Source of the DNA: Salinispora cortesiana
GTDB taxonomy: Bacteria > Actinomycetota > Actinomycetes > Mycobacteriales > Micromonosporaceae
DNA: 64,000 nucleotides
Direction: 5' to 3'
Assembly (NCBI RefSeq): GCF_000484695.1
Contig: NZ_AXVR01000007.1
Location: forward strand, 1-64,000
A program made the position numbers and the translations under genes. Numbering within the stretch: the first letter of the stretch is position 1; each line of letters starts with the position of its first letter. The notes below the pieces were generated by a model, which was not told the DNA's origin, made no database searches, and saw only the letters and a program-made list of their open reading frames with translations. Of the stretch, positions 52,071 to 61,393 are shown one piece after another.

Positions 52071-55000
52071 GTGAGTGAGGTTCTGCTGCCCCACCCCGTC
52101 GTACGCGCTCCCGGGCCGGCGCCGGAGGTCGACCTGGCGGCACTCGTCGCCGACCTTCGGGCCGAGGTGGACGGGGAGATCCGGTTCGATGTCGGTTCCC
52201 GGGCCGCCTACTCCACTGACTCCTCCAACTACCGGCAGGTGCCGCTCGGGGTGGTGCTGCCCCGGACGCTCGAGGCAGGGGCGGCGGCGGTCGCGGTGTG
52301 TCGTCGGCATCAGGCGCCGCTGGTCTCCCGGGGTGGTGGCACCAGCCTGGCCGGGCAGTGCACCAACACCGCTGTCGTGCTGGACTGGTCGAAGTACTGC
52401 CACCTCCTGTTGGAGGTAGATCCACAGGCGCGGACCTGCCTGGTGGAGCCCGGCATCGTCCTGGACTCACTCAACGCCCAGCTCGCGTCGACCGGGTTGG
52501 AGTACGGCCCCCGCCCGGCTACCCACAGCCGCTGCACCCTCGGCGGGATGCTCGGCAACAACTCCTGCGGAGCCACCGCCCAGCGGACCGGCAAGGTGGT
52601 CGACAACATCGTCGAGCTGGAGGTCCTGCTCTACGACGGCACCCGGATCTGGGTCGGCGAGACCACCGACGAGCAGTACGCCGAGATCCAGCTCCGCGGC
52701 GGTCGGCCGGCCGAGATCTACCGGCAGCTGCGGGCGCTGCGCGAGGAGTACCTGGCCGACATCCGTACCCGCTACCCGCATATTCCGCGCCGGGTCTCCG
52801 GGTACAACCTCGACAGCCTCCTGCCGGAGAAGGGCTTCCACCTCGCGCAGGCGCTGGTCGGCTCCGAGGGCACGCTGGTCACCATTCTCCGGGCGCGGTT
52901 GCGGCTGGTGCCCGTGGTCAAGGCGTCCGCCCTGGTCTTTGTCAACTATCCGGACATCGCTGCGGCGGGCGACGATGTCATGCGGGTGCTGGCGCACCGA
53001 CCGGTCACGCTGGAGGGCATCGACCACCGGCTGGTCGCCGACGAGCGGCGCAAACGCCAGCAGTCCGCGGGGCTCCGGGAGATCCCCGAGGGCGGCGCCT
53101 GGTTGATGATCCAGATGGGCGGGGAGACGCCAGACCAGGCGCGTGCCGCCGCCAGCCGGTTGATCGCCGCCGTCCGCGACGGTGGCGCGGGGACCGTGCA
53201 CGAGTTCACCGACCCGACCCACGAACAGCAGATGTGGCAGGTCCGGGAGTCATCCCTGGGGGCGACGGCACAGGTACGCGGTGCCGAGCGCACCTGGCCG
53301 GGCTGGGAGGATTCGGCGGTCGCTCCGGAGAAGCTCGGCGACTACCTGCGGGACCTGCGCCGGCTCCTCGACGAGTACGGCCTTGGCCAGGCCTCGCTGT
53401 ACGGCCACTTCGGGCAGGGGTGTGTGCACACCCGCATTCCGTTCGAGCTGAACACCGCCGACGGCGTACGCCGGTTCCGTTCCTTTCTGGAGCGGGTGGC
53501 TGACCTGGTGCTCTCCTACGGCGGCTCCCTCTCCGGTGAGCACGGAGACGGCCAGGCCCGGGGCGAGCTGCTGCCGAGGATGTACGGTGGCCGGCTCATG
53601 CGTGCGTTCGGCCAGCTCAAGGCGATCTTTGATCCGGACGACCGGATGAATCCGGGCAAGACGGTCGCGCCCTATCCGCTCGACAGCCACCTGCGGCTGG
53701 GCGTCGACTATGACCACGGCCCGGTGCGGACCACCTTCGCCTACCCCGATGACCAGGGTAGCTTCGCCAACGCCGTGCTTCGCTGTGTCGGAGTGGGCAA
53801 GTGCCGCCGGCACGACGGTGAAGTGATGTGTCCTTCCTACATGGTCACCAGAGAGGAGGAGCACTCCACGCGGGGGCGCTCCCGGCTGCTCTTCGAGATG
53901 CTCGACGGCGGCGCCCGGGGCGGCAGCATCGACGACGGATGGCGCTCCACCGCCGTCCGGGACGCCCTCGACCTCTGCCTGGCCTGCAAGGGCTGCAAGG
54001 CCGACTGTCCAGTGAACGTGGACATGGCGACCTACAAGGCGGAGTTCCTGTCCCACCACTATGCCGGCCGGCCCCGTCCTCGCGCGCACTACTCGATGGG
54101 GTGGCTGCCGATGCTGGCGGCGGTGGCCGGAGTCGCACCCGGGGTGGTGAACGCCCTCACCCAGGCACCCGGTCTGGGCCGGCTCGCCAAGGTGGTGGGC
54201 GGCATCGACCAGCGGCGGGACGTGCCGACCTTCGCCGCCCAGAGCTTCCAGCGGTGGTTCGCCAACCGGTCCCCGGCCGGGGACGGCCACCGTGGCGAGG
54301 TTCTGCTCTGGCCGGACACCTTCACCAACCGGTTTCATCCCGGGGTGGCCCAGGCCGCCGTCGAGGTGCTGGAGTCCGCCGGCTGGCGGGTCCGCGTGCC
54401 GGAGGAGCCGGTCTGCTGTGGGCTGACCTGGGTTTCCACCGGTCAGCTCGGTGTCGCCAAGCGGATGTTGCGGCGTACTGTTGCGGTCCTGCGGCCGCAC
54501 CTGCGGGCGGGCACCCGGGTGGTTGGTCTGGAGCCGAGCTGTACGGCCATGTTCCGCAGCGACGCCCACGAACTCTTCCCAGACGACGAGGACATCACTC
54601 GCCTCCGCCAGCAGACGGTCACCCTGGCCGAGCTACTTCATGATCACAGCCCCGGCTGGCAGCCGCCGCGGCTGCCGGCACACGCGCTGATCCAGACCCA
54701 CTGCCACCAGCACGCCATCCTGGGTACCGCCGCTGACCAGGCAGTGCTCACCAGTGCCGGGGTGCGAGCCGACTTTCTCGATTCGGGCTGCTGTGGTCTG
54801 GCCGGCAACTTCGGCTTCGAGCAGGGGCACTACGAGGTCTCCACGGCGTGCGCCGAACGGGTGCTCCTGCCGGCTGTTCGGGACGCTGCCGACACCGATG
54901 TGCTGCTCGCTGACGGGTTCAGTTGCCGGACCCAGGTCGAACAGAGCGCGGCCGGTGGTCGCTCGGCGATTCATCTGGCCGAGCTGCTGCGCGCCGGGTT

Positions 55001-55187
55001 GCGCGGCGAGTCGGTGGTGTCTCGGCCGGAACAGCGGTGGGGGCGCCGGCCGCAGCCGTCCTCCCGCCGGGCCCGGCTGGCCGCGGTCGGGTTGGCCGGC
55101 CTGGCCGTGCTCGCCCCGGTGGCCGCCCTGGTCGGGGCGAAGGCGCGGTGGTGGGGGAGGCCAGGGCCGCGGCGGCGGTGGTGGTGA
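52071..55187 (+). CDS. FAD-binding oxidase fused to Fe-S/CCG subunit (D-2-hydroxyacid dehydrogenase type)
   Basis: This protein of about 1,038 residues joins an FAD_binding_4 flavoprotein (VSRGGGTSLAGQCTN, LGGMLGNNSCGA; ends with SGEHGDGQARGE near 490) to a 4Fe-4S region (CVGVGKC...MCPSY and CLACKGCKADCP, about 570-645) and two CCG domains (CCGLTW, CHQHA, CCGLAGNFG, about 775-915). This order is that of large D-lactate or D-2-hydroxyglutarate dehydrogenases feeding electrons to quinone. A hydrophobic, very basic tail (about 1005-1038) may bind the membrane. GTG 52071 has GGGAG upstream; in-frame GTGs from 52014 are alternatives. Confidence 0.88.
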   Translation: MSEVLLPHPVVRAPGPAPEVDLAALVADLRAEVDGEIRFDVGSRAAYSTDSSNYRQVPLGVVLPRTLEAGAAAVAVCRRHQAPLVSRGGGTSLAGQCTNTAVVLDWSKYCHLLLEVDPQARTCLVEPGIVLDSLNAQLASTGLEYGPRPATHSRCTLGGMLGNNSCGATAQRTGKVVDNIVELEVLLYDGTRIWVGETTDEQYAEIQLRGGRPAEIYRQLRALREEYLADIRTRYPHIPRRVSGYNLDSLLPEKGFHLAQALVGSEGTLVTILRARLRLVPVVKASALVFVNYPDIAAAGDDVMRVLAHRPVTLEGIDHRLVADERRKRQQSAGLREIPEGGAWLMIQMGGETPDQARAAASRLIAAVRDGGAGTVHEFTDPTHEQQMWQVRESSLGATAQVRGAERTWPGWEDSAVAPEKLGDYLRDLRRLLDEYGLGQASLYGHFGQGCVHTRIPFELNTADGVRRFRSFLERVADLVLSYGGSLSGEHGDGQARGELLPRMYGGRLMRAFGQLKAIFDPDDRMNPGKTVAPYPLDSHLRLGVDYDHGPVRTTFAYPDDQGSFANAVLRCVGVGKCRRHDGEVMCPSYMVTREEEHSTRGRSRLLFEMLDGGARGGSIDDGWRSTAVRDALDLCLACKGCKADCPVNVDMATYKAEFLSHHYAGRPRPRAHYSMGWLPMLAAVAGVAPGVVNALTQAPGLGRLAKVVGGIDQRRDVPTFAAQSFQRWFANRSPAGDGHRGEVLLWPDTFTNRFHPGVAQAAVEVLESAGWRVRVPEEPVCCGLTWVSTGQLGVAKRMLRRTVAVLRPHLRAGTRVVGLEPSCTAMFRSDAHELFPDDEDITRLRQQTVTLAELLHDHSPGWQPPRLPAHALIQTHCHQHAILGTAADQAVLTSAGVRADFLDSGCCGLAGNFGFEQGHYEVSTACAERVLLPAVRDAADTDVLLADGFSCRTQVEQSAAGGRSAIHLAELLRAGLRGESVVSRPEQRWGRRPQPSSRRARLAAVGLAGLAVLAPVAALVGAKARWWGRPGPRRRWW

Positions 55188-55221
55188 GGGCGGGTCCGGC
55201 ACCAAACTGAGGGGCGAGGCG

Positions 55222-55680
55222 ATGGCAGCGAAACGGGCATCGATTCCGACCGTGGGCATGGGGAGGCTGACCTCGACTATGGCCATGGGGAAGTTGAACC
55301 CGACCGTGAGCGTGGGGGAGCTGACCCCGATGGCGGCGGTGGGGGAGCTGACGCGGTTGGTCTGGGGCGGGCTGCTTCTGGCCGCGCCCGGCCGGGTGCT
55401 GCGGGCGATGGGCGGCCACCCGAGCTCGACCCCGTTGGTGATCCTGCGGGTGCTTGGAGTCCGGCATCTGGTGCAGGCGGCGGTACTGCTCCGCTGGCCG
55501 ACGCCGGAGGCGTTCCGGCTCGGCGCGGTCGCCGACGGGGTGCACGCGTTGACCGCGGTGGCGCTCACCGCTGACCGGCGACGGCGTCGCGTCGCGGTGA
55601 CCGATGCCGCCATCGCCATCGGCTGGACCGTCCACGACGGTATCGCCGCGAGTCGGGCGGGTGCCCGTAGCCGCCGGTGA
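55222..55680 (+). CDS. small membrane protein with repetitive N-terminus, unknown function
   Basis: The 152-residue product begins with a degenerate repeat of about 10-11 residues (GMGRLTS, MAMGKLNPT, VSVGELTPM, AAVGELTRL), visible in the DNA as recurring gtgggggagctgac-like units. Hydrophobic segments then suggest a membrane protein (LVWGGLLLAAPGRVL, VRHLVQAAVLL, ALTAVALTA). I recognise no family. GGGGCGAGGC precedes ATG 55222. It follows the Fe-S dehydrogenase by 34 bases and could be co-transcribed with it. Confidence 0.6.
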   Translation: MAAKRASIPTVGMGRLTSTMAMGKLNPTVSVGELTPMAAVGELTRLVWGGLLLAAPGRVLRAMGGHPSSTPLVILRVLGVRHLVQAAVLLRWPTPEAFRLGAVADGVHALTAVALTADRRRRRVAVTDAAIAIGWTVHDGIAASRAGARSRR

Positions 55681-55817
55681 AGCAGTCGCTGGCTGTCGTA
55701 CTGGCGGACGGCACGGTCCACTTGCGGGCTCTATGGTTGGCCGCCTGCGGGGTGCTGGGTGCCAGACCGGCGCGCCTGGCGGGTCAGCCAGCGCCGCGAA
55801 CGTTGGTGGTCACGGCA

Positions 55818-57605
55818 TCAGTCGGCGCAGGGAGCGGCGTGGCCGAGGCGTACGGCGGTTTCGAGCATCAGCGCGTGCACGAAGGCCTGCGGTAGGTTGC
55901 CCCGCAGCTGCCGTTGTGCCACGTCGAACTCCTCGGTGAAGAGCCCCGGTGGGCCACACCCCGCCCGGTTGCGTTCGAACCACCGGTTCGCGGCGACGGC
56001 GTCGCCGGCCTGCCACTCGGCGAGCGCCGCGGCGAAACCGCAGAGCAGGAAGGCCCCCTCGGCGTCGCCCAGCGGACGACGGTCGGGTCGAAACCGGTAC
56101 AGGTAGCCGTCCTGCTGGAGCTCGGTCAGGACGGCCCGACGGGTCGCCTCGGTCCGGGGATCCCCCTCGGGCAGAGCGCCGCGGATTCCCGGCAGCAGCA
56201 ACGCCGAGTCAACCCGGGGATCGTCGTAGGCGCGCTGCCAGCGCCCGGAAGGGTGCAGGCCGTGCGCGGTGGTGTCGGCGAGAATCGTGTCGGCGAGGGA
56301 GGCCCAACGGCCGGCCAGTCCGCCCGGCGCGACCCGGGCCGCCGCGCGCAACCCGGCCACACAGGTCAGCTTCGAGTGGGTCCACTGCCGGGCCGGAAGT
56401 TCCCAGATACCCGAGTCGGGTGACCGCCAGCACTTCTCGATGGCCTCGGCGGCGACGGTCAGCGCCTGCCAGGAGGTGGCCTCCAACCGGCCCCGTTCGG
56501 CGGCGGTCGCCAGGACCATCAGCACGTCGCCGTAGGCGTCCAGCTGGAACTGCCCCCGAACCCAGTTACCGGTCCGGGCCCTGGCCCCCGGATAGCCGGG
56601 CAGAAACGTCAGCTCCTCTTCCGGCGGTACGGGGTTGCCGTCGACGGTGTAGGCGGGCGCGAGTCGATCGCCCTCGGCGAGGACCCGGTCGGTGAGGAAC
56701 CGCACCGCGTCGTCGAGGAGGTCGTGCCGGCCGATCAGGGCGGCGGCCTGCCCGGCGAAGGACTGGTCGCGGATCCAGGCGTACCGGTAGTCGTAGTTGC
56801 GGCCGGCGAGTGCTCGCTCCGGCAGCCCCGTGGTCACCGCGGCGACCATCCCACCGCCGGGCCGGGTCAGCCCGCGGAGCACGGTGTAGGCGAAGACCGC
56901 GTCTCGTCCCGCGGTGCCGTGGGTCAGTGGTTGCAGTACGCTCCGCCAGGACTTCTCCGTGATCCGCCACAGCTCGGAGGGGTCGGGCGGCGCCTCCTCG
57001 AGTGGCTGGGTGGAGATCTCCAGCACCAGATCAATCCGCCCGCCGGCGGGCACCCGCAGTTCGCCGCCGAGCGTCCCCTCGGCGTCGGATTCGAGGGGTT
57101 GGTCGCAGCGGTGTCGCAGGTACAGGTCGCCGGTGCGGGCGTGCCAAAGCCCCCCGTCCTGCCGCACCTGGCGGATCCGCTCTCGCCCGAAGTCCGCCCG
57201 AGGGTCGAGCCGTACCCGGACCGCCGCGTCCTGGTCCAGGGCGTGGACCTGGCGGAGCAGGACCACCCGTCGGTGGTCGCCGGGGAACGCCAGGGCCTCC
57301 CGGGTGACGATGATTCCGTCGGTGGTCACCCACCTGTTGATCCAGATCAACGATTCGGGCTCGTACTGGCCACCCCAGACGAAGCGCGGGTTCGTCGGGG
57401 TCACCAGGTAGCTGCCCCGGCCGCCGAGCAGGCTGCTGAACAGCGGCGGGTCGGCCCATCCGGGCGCGCAGAGCCAGACGATGTTGCCGTCCGGGCCGAC
57501 CAGCGCCGCGCGCTGGCCGTCGGCGAGTAGGGAGTACTCCCGGAGCACGGTCGGGGAATGCTGGTGCGGCGCCTCGGGTCGACTTGTCCGTTCGTTGCGG
57601 GCCAC
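55818..57605 (-). CDS. glycoside hydrolase family 15 (glucoamylase/trehalase-like)
   Basis: This 595-residue protein has the GH15 N-terminal beta domain (YSLLADGQRAALVGPDGNIVWLC as ADGQRAALVGPDGNIVWLC, about 20-42) and an (alpha/alpha)6 catalytic domain with NYDYRYAWIRDQSFAGQAA (about 310-328), LTFLPGYPGAR and the final GLFTEEFD. It should hydrolyse alpha-glucosidic bonds (oligosaccharide or trehalose type) with inversion. No signal peptide is seen, so it is cytoplasmic. GTG 57605 is preceded by GGGGAGG; the SDR gene diverges 153 bases away. Confidence 0.88.
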   Translation of the reverse strand: MARNERTSRPEAPHQHSPTVLREYSLLADGQRAALVGPDGNIVWLCAPGWADPPLFSSLLGGRGSYLVTPTNPRFVWGGQYEPESLIWINRWVTTDGIIVTREALAFPGDHRRVVLLRQVHALDQDAAVRVRLDPRADFGRERIRQVRQDGGLWHARTGDLYLRHRCDQPLESDAEGTLGGELRVPAGGRIDLVLEISTQPLEEAPPDPSELWRITEKSWRSVLQPLTHGTAGRDAVFAYTVLRGLTRPGGGMVAAVTTGLPERALAGRNYDYRYAWIRDQSFAGQAAALIGRHDLLDDAVRFLTDRVLAEGDRLAPAYTVDGNPVPPEEELTFLPGYPGARARTGNWVRGQFQLDAYGDVLMVLATAAERGRLEATSWQALTVAAEAIEKCWRSPDSGIWELPARQWTHSKLTCVAGLRAAARVAPGGLAGRWASLADTILADTTAHGLHPSGRWQRAYDDPRVDSALLLPGIRGALPEGDPRTEATRRAVLTELQQDGYLYRFRPDRRPLGDAEGAFLLCGFAAALAEWQAGDAVAANRWFERNRAGCGPPGLFTEEFDVAQRQLRGNLPQAFVHALMLETAVRLGHAAPCAD

Positions 57606-57758
57606 GGCAGCACCTCCCCGTGCCCCGTACCCGATCGGCGTCGCCGCACACCCGCGGCCGCCCACCCGCCCGCCGACTATCTCGACCCGGGCCGGGTAGA
57701 CAGCGGGCCGACCCGAGTAGGACCAGAGCAGGTCAACCCGTTACGGGAGGTGGCGCGG

Positions 57759-58772
57759 ATGGGGCACGGGCTACGGGAGATTCAGGTGGCGGTGGTCACG
57801 GGTGCCAGCGGCGGGGTCGGGCGGGCCACCGTACGGCAGCTGGCGCGGCCGGGGGTCACGATCGCCCTGTTGGCCCGCGGCCGTGCCGGTCTCGACGCCG
57901 CGGCCGAAGATGTCCGCGCCGCTGGCGGCCACGCCGTGCCGATTGAGGTCGACATGGCCGACTATCACCAGGTCGCCGCCGCCGGCCAGCGGGTCGAGGA
58001 CGAACTGGGGCCGATCGACGTGTGGATCAATGTGGCGTTCAGCTCGGTCTTCGCGCCCTTCCAGCAGATTCGGCCCGAGGAGTTCCGCCGGACCACCGAG
58101 GTCGCCTACCTCGGCTACGTCTACGGCACGCGGGTGGCCCTGGATCACATGGTCCCGCGGGACCGGGGCGCCATCGTGCAGGTCGGATCGGCGCTGGCGT
58201 ACCGGGGGATTCCCCTGCAGGCCGCCTACTGTGGGGCCAAGCACGCCATCGTCGGGTTCACCGAGTCGCTCCGTTGTGAGTTGCTGCACGACAAGAGCAA
58301 CGTCAAGGTCACCATGGTGCACCTACCGGCGATGAACACCCCACAGTTCTCGTGGCTGCTGTCCCGGCTGCCGCGGCACGCCCAGCCGGTGCCGCCCATC
58401 TACGAGCCGGAGGTCGCTGCCCGCTCCATCGTCGCCGCTGCCGCCCGGCCGGAGCGACGAGCGTACTGGGTGGGTACGCCCACCGTCCTGACCATCCTGG
58501 GTAACCGGCTGGTGCCGGGGCTGCTGGATCGCTACCTGGGCCGGACGGGGTACGACTCACAGCAGACCGACCAGCCCGTCGGCCCGGACCAGCCGGTGAA
58601 CCTGTGGCAGCCGGCCGATGGACCCGATGGCCATGACTTCGGTGCGCACGGCGCGTTCACCGATCGATCGCTGCGGCACAGCCCGCAGGCGTGGCTGTCC
58701 CGGCACCGGATGGTGTCGGTGGCGGGGGCGGCGGGGTTGCTCTTCGGCCTGCTCGCCTGGCGTCGTACCTGA
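57759..58772 (+). CDS. short-chain dehydrogenase with C-terminal membrane anchor
   Basis: The 337-residue SDR has VAVVTGASGGVGRATVRQLA (residues 10-29), DVWINVAFSS, IVQVGSALAYRGIPLQAAYCGAKHA (as VQVGSALAYRG and YCGAKHA, catalytic Tyr-Lys about 161-165). A C-terminal extension ends in VSVAGAAGLLFGLLAWRRT, a single hydrophobic helix. Such anchored SDRs act on lipids or other membrane substrates. The start ATG 57759 follows GGGAGG. Confidence 0.85.
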   Translation: MGHGLREIQVAVVTGASGGVGRATVRQLARPGVTIALLARGRAGLDAAAEDVRAAGGHAVPIEVDMADYHQVAAAGQRVEDELGPIDVWINVAFSSVFAPFQQIRPEEFRRTTEVAYLGYVYGTRVALDHMVPRDRGAIVQVGSALAYRGIPLQAAYCGAKHAIVGFTESLRCELLHDKSNVKVTMVHLPAMNTPQFSWLLSRLPRHAQPVPPIYEPEVAARSIVAAAARPERRAYWVGTPTVLTILGNRLVPGLLDRYLGRTGYDSQQTDQPVGPDQPVNLWQPADGPDGHDFGAHGAFTDRSLRHSPQAWLSRHRMVSVAGAAGLLFGLLAWRRT

Positions 58773-58782
58773 GCGGCCGGCC

Positions 58783-58823
58783 GGGTCAGCGCCGACGGCC
58801 GCAGCCGCCGGTGGCGCTGACCC
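58783..58823. terminator. bidirectional hairpin between SDR and glycoside hydrolase
   Basis: GGGTCAGCGCC and GGCGCTGACCC make a perfect 11-bp stem with a 19-base loop between convergent genes. Confidence 0.7.
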
Positions 58824-58847
58824 GACCCGGGCCGGTCGGGTACCGGG

Positions 58848-60092
58848 TCAGCGGACCGGGCCGAGGCCGCGGGCGGCGAGGTAGCCCTCGTCGGTCGCCC
58901 GGTCCGGGGCGACGATCGCGGTGGGTTCGGTCTGCCGGGCCTTCACCCACTCCCGGTGGAACGCGCTCCCCGGCGCGACCTCCGCCCGCCGTGCGGGCTC
59001 CTGGAGCGGGTTGATCGGGGCCACCAGCGCTGGTCGAGCCAGGGCTGCCGCGTGGGCCGCGGTGTCGCGGGCGAATTCGGCCAGGGCGAGCGCGGCCGGC
59101 TTCGGTCGGTGGTCAACGGTGAACAGGCCCAGATCGTATTCCCGGTCCGGGAAGTCGGCGAGGCGACGATCGATGTCGTGTGAGGACCACCAGGTGACGC
59201 CCCACAGCGCTGGGTTGCTGGCGACGGTCGACAAGGTGCGCGCGACGAATTCGCCGGCCTGCTCCGCCGGTACGTCCGGCCGGGGTACCCCGACCTCCTG
59301 CAGCCACACCGGGCGGGTCGGGTCCGGGGCGCTCGAGGCGGCGAGCTCCAGCAGGTAGTCGGCGTGTGAGGTGGTGGCCGGCCCGAGCGGTCCATCAATG
59401 CGCGAGGTGCCGTTGAACACCCAGGAGTGCACCGTGGTCAGGTCGCCCAGCTCGACCGCCTCGGCGGGGTGGAAGGGGTGATCGGGGGCGTACCACGCGT
59501 CGTCGAAGACGGAGTGCAGGCGGAGCGCGTCGGGCGCTGCGGCACGGACCACGTCGAGTAGCTCCGCCGCCCACTGGTGGGAGGCGTCGGGGGTGGTGGG
59601 GTTGGCGGGCCAGAGATTGTTGACCTCGTTGCCGAGGGTGATGGCGAAGACGTTGGGGCGCGTCGCGACCTCGGTGCTGAGCCGTCGGACGTACTCGTTG
59701 ATGCCGTCGCGTACCGTCCGGTCGGTGAAGATGCTGCTCTGGTGCCAGGTGAGCACCCAGGAGGGCATGAAGTCGAAGCTGGACAGATGCCCCTGGAGCA
59801 GGTCGACCGAGACCCCGAGGTCGAACTCCGCCGCTACGTCGATCAACGAGAGCAGGTCGTCGATCGGTTGTTGGCGCAGGAGTGCGCGGTTGGGTTGGAT
59901 CCATGGCCAGATCGGGAAGACGCGTACGTGGTCCAGGCCGATGCTCGCCAGGTCCTCGAAATCGCGGCGGGCCGCGTCAGCCGAGAAGTCGAGCCAGCTG
60001 TAGAACCAGCCGTCGGACGGTACGTAGTTGGCGCCGAGGCGGAGCCTTCGGTTGGGCTGAGTAGGGGCATTAGTGATCAAAGGGTCCTCCAT
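58848..60092 (-). CDS. glycoside hydrolase (GH5-like clan A, cellulase/mannanase type)
   Basis: This 414-residue (beta/alpha)8 enzyme has LGANYVPSDGWFYSW near the start, HVRVFPIWPWIQPN, ITLGNEVNNLWP (acid/base Glu after Asn, about 153) and VWLQEVGVP (nucleophile Glu, about 265), the clan A layout. No signal peptide is visible, suggesting it cleaves an imported oligosaccharide or glycoside. A LacI-type operator (60120-60131) lies 27 bases upstream of its start, tying it to the repressor next door and the sugar transporter beyond. The exact linkage is unknown. Confidence 0.8.
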   Translation of the reverse strand: MEDPLITNAPTQPNRRLRLGANYVPSDGWFYSWLDFSADAARRDFEDLASIGLDHVRVFPIWPWIQPNRALLRQQPIDDLLSLIDVAAEFDLGVSVDLLQGHLSSFDFMPSWVLTWHQSSIFTDRTVRDGINEYVRRLSTEVATRPNVFAITLGNEVNNLWPANPTTPDASHQWAAELLDVVRAAAPDALRLHSVFDDAWYAPDHPFHPAEAVELGDLTTVHSWVFNGTSRIDGPLGPATTSHADYLLELAASSAPDPTRPVWLQEVGVPRPDVPAEQAGEFVARTLSTVASNPALWGVTWWSSHDIDRRLADFPDREYDLGLFTVDHRPKPAALALAEFARDTAAHAAALARPALVAPINPLQEPARRAEVAPGSAFHREWVKARQTEPTAIVAPDRATDEGYLAARGLGPVR

Positions 60093-60119
60093 GTGGATAG
60101 CCAGGCACAGATGGGATGC

Positions 60120-60131
60120 TAAACCGATTTA
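60120..60131. promoter_or_regulatory. LacI-type operator upstream of the glycoside hydrolase
   Basis: TAAACCGATTTA is one base off the palindrome TAAACCGGTTTA. A sister site lies at 61294-61305. Confidence 0.6.
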
Positions 60132-60179
60132 TTCGACACCCTGAGTATCGCTCGACACGCGAGTATCGACACCCGAGTA

Positions 60180-61199
60180 CTAGTTGCGGGTCGGTGAGGT
60201 GCTCTCCCGCGCGATCAGCCGTGGCGTCTCGGTCTTGTGGTTCTTGGTCTTGGTGGGGTCGGCCAGGACCGCCATCATGGCCTGGGCCGCCTGCACGCCG
60301 AAGCGGTAGGTGTCGCGGGACAGCGCGGTGAGGGAGGGGTGGGTGAGCTGGGCCAACACCGAGTCGTCGAAGGAGATGATCGATAACTCGTGTGGGACGG
60401 TGACTCCCATCTCCAGCGCGACGCCCAGCCCGGCGACGGCCATCAGGTCACTGTCGTAGATGATCGCCGTTGGGCGGCCGGCCCCGGCGAGTAGCTTGCG
60501 AGTGGCTGCCGCGCCCTGGGCGTCGCTAAAATCGGTGTGCAGTGACCGGGCGCGGGGGAGCGTCAGCCGGGCGGCGGCGTCCCGCAGTGCTCGGGAGCGG
60601 CGCTGGGTGTGCTGAAACTCGGGTAGCCCCGACACGTGGGCGATCCGGGTGTGGCCGAGTACAGCGAGGTACTCCACCGCCGAGAGCATCGCCGCCCGGT
60701 CGTCGGCCCAGACCGAGGAGACGCGTCCGTGCCGGCCCGGCCCGCCAACCACGACGGCCGGGATCTTGAGCTGCTCCACCACGGCGATGCGTGGGTCACG
60801 AACCTTCAGGTCGATCAACACCAGGCCGTCCACCCGGCGCTCGGAGACCCAGCTGCGGTAGATTTCGATCTCCGCTTGGGTGTCCTCGACGATCATCAGG
60901 TGCAGCGCGATCGACTGACTGGAGAACTCCGCCTGTAGGCCGGAGAGGAGGCGCGCAAAGAAAGGCTCCACCCCGAGGGTGCGCGCGGGGCGCGCGATCA
61001 CCAGCCCAACGGCGTCGGCTCGGGCTCCGCCGAGGGCCCGCGCCGCACTGTGCGGGCGCCAGTTGATCTCCTCGGCCACGCGGAGGATGCGCGCCCGGGT
61101 GGCCGCGCTGACGCCGGGCCGGCCGTTGAGCGCGAACGAGACGGCGCCCTTGGAGACCCCGGCCCGCCGGGCGATGTCGGCGATTGTCGGTCGCTGCAT
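60180..61199 (-). CDS. LacI-family sugar-responsive repressor
   Basis: This 339-residue protein has the LacI headpiece TIADIARRAGVSKGAVSFAL (residues 5-24) with hinge NWRPHSAARAL, followed by a periplasmic-binding-protein-like effector domain ending SFDDSVLAQLTHPSLTAL. It lies between the glycoside hydrolase and the ABC genes. TAAACCGGTTTA-like operators occur before both transcription units, so it should repress both until its sugar ligand is present. ATG 61199 gives the expected headpiece start. Confidence 0.9.
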   Translation of the reverse strand: MQRPTIADIARRAGVSKGAVSFALNGRPGVSAATRARILRVAEEINWRPHSAARALGGARADAVGLVIARPARTLGVEPFFARLLSGLQAEFSSQSIALHLMIVEDTQAEIEIYRSWVSERRVDGLVLIDLKVRDPRIAVVEQLKIPAVVVGGPGRHGRVSSVWADDRAAMLSAVEYLAVLGHTRIAHVSGLPEFQHTQRRSRALRDAAARLTLPRARSLHTDFSDAQGAAATRKLLAGAGRPTAIIYDSDLMAVAGLGVALEMGVTVPHELSIISFDDSVLAQLTHPSLTALSRDTYRFGVQAAQAMMAVLADPTKTKNHKTETPRLIARESTSPTRN

Positions 61200-61293
61200 C
61201 TGGCGACGCTCTCCCTCCACGCGGCTACCGAGAAGCGACGGTCGGTAGGCCGCTCTTGACACGTGATTCTAACCGGGGGGATAGTCCGTTCAC

Positions 61294-61305
61294 TAGACCG
61301 GTTTA
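61294..61305. promoter_or_regulatory. LacI-type operator upstream of the sugar ABC operon
   Basis: TAGACCGGTTTA is one base off TAAACCGGTTTA. It sits in the divergent region between lacI and the binding-protein gene. Confidence 0.6.
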
Positions 61306-61393
61306 TCATTGCCGGCGGATCGCCTGTGAGCACCGGACACGCCCGATCCGACGGGGGTAGCCGGCTGACTAAAAGTTAGGGGCGGAGAGAGAG

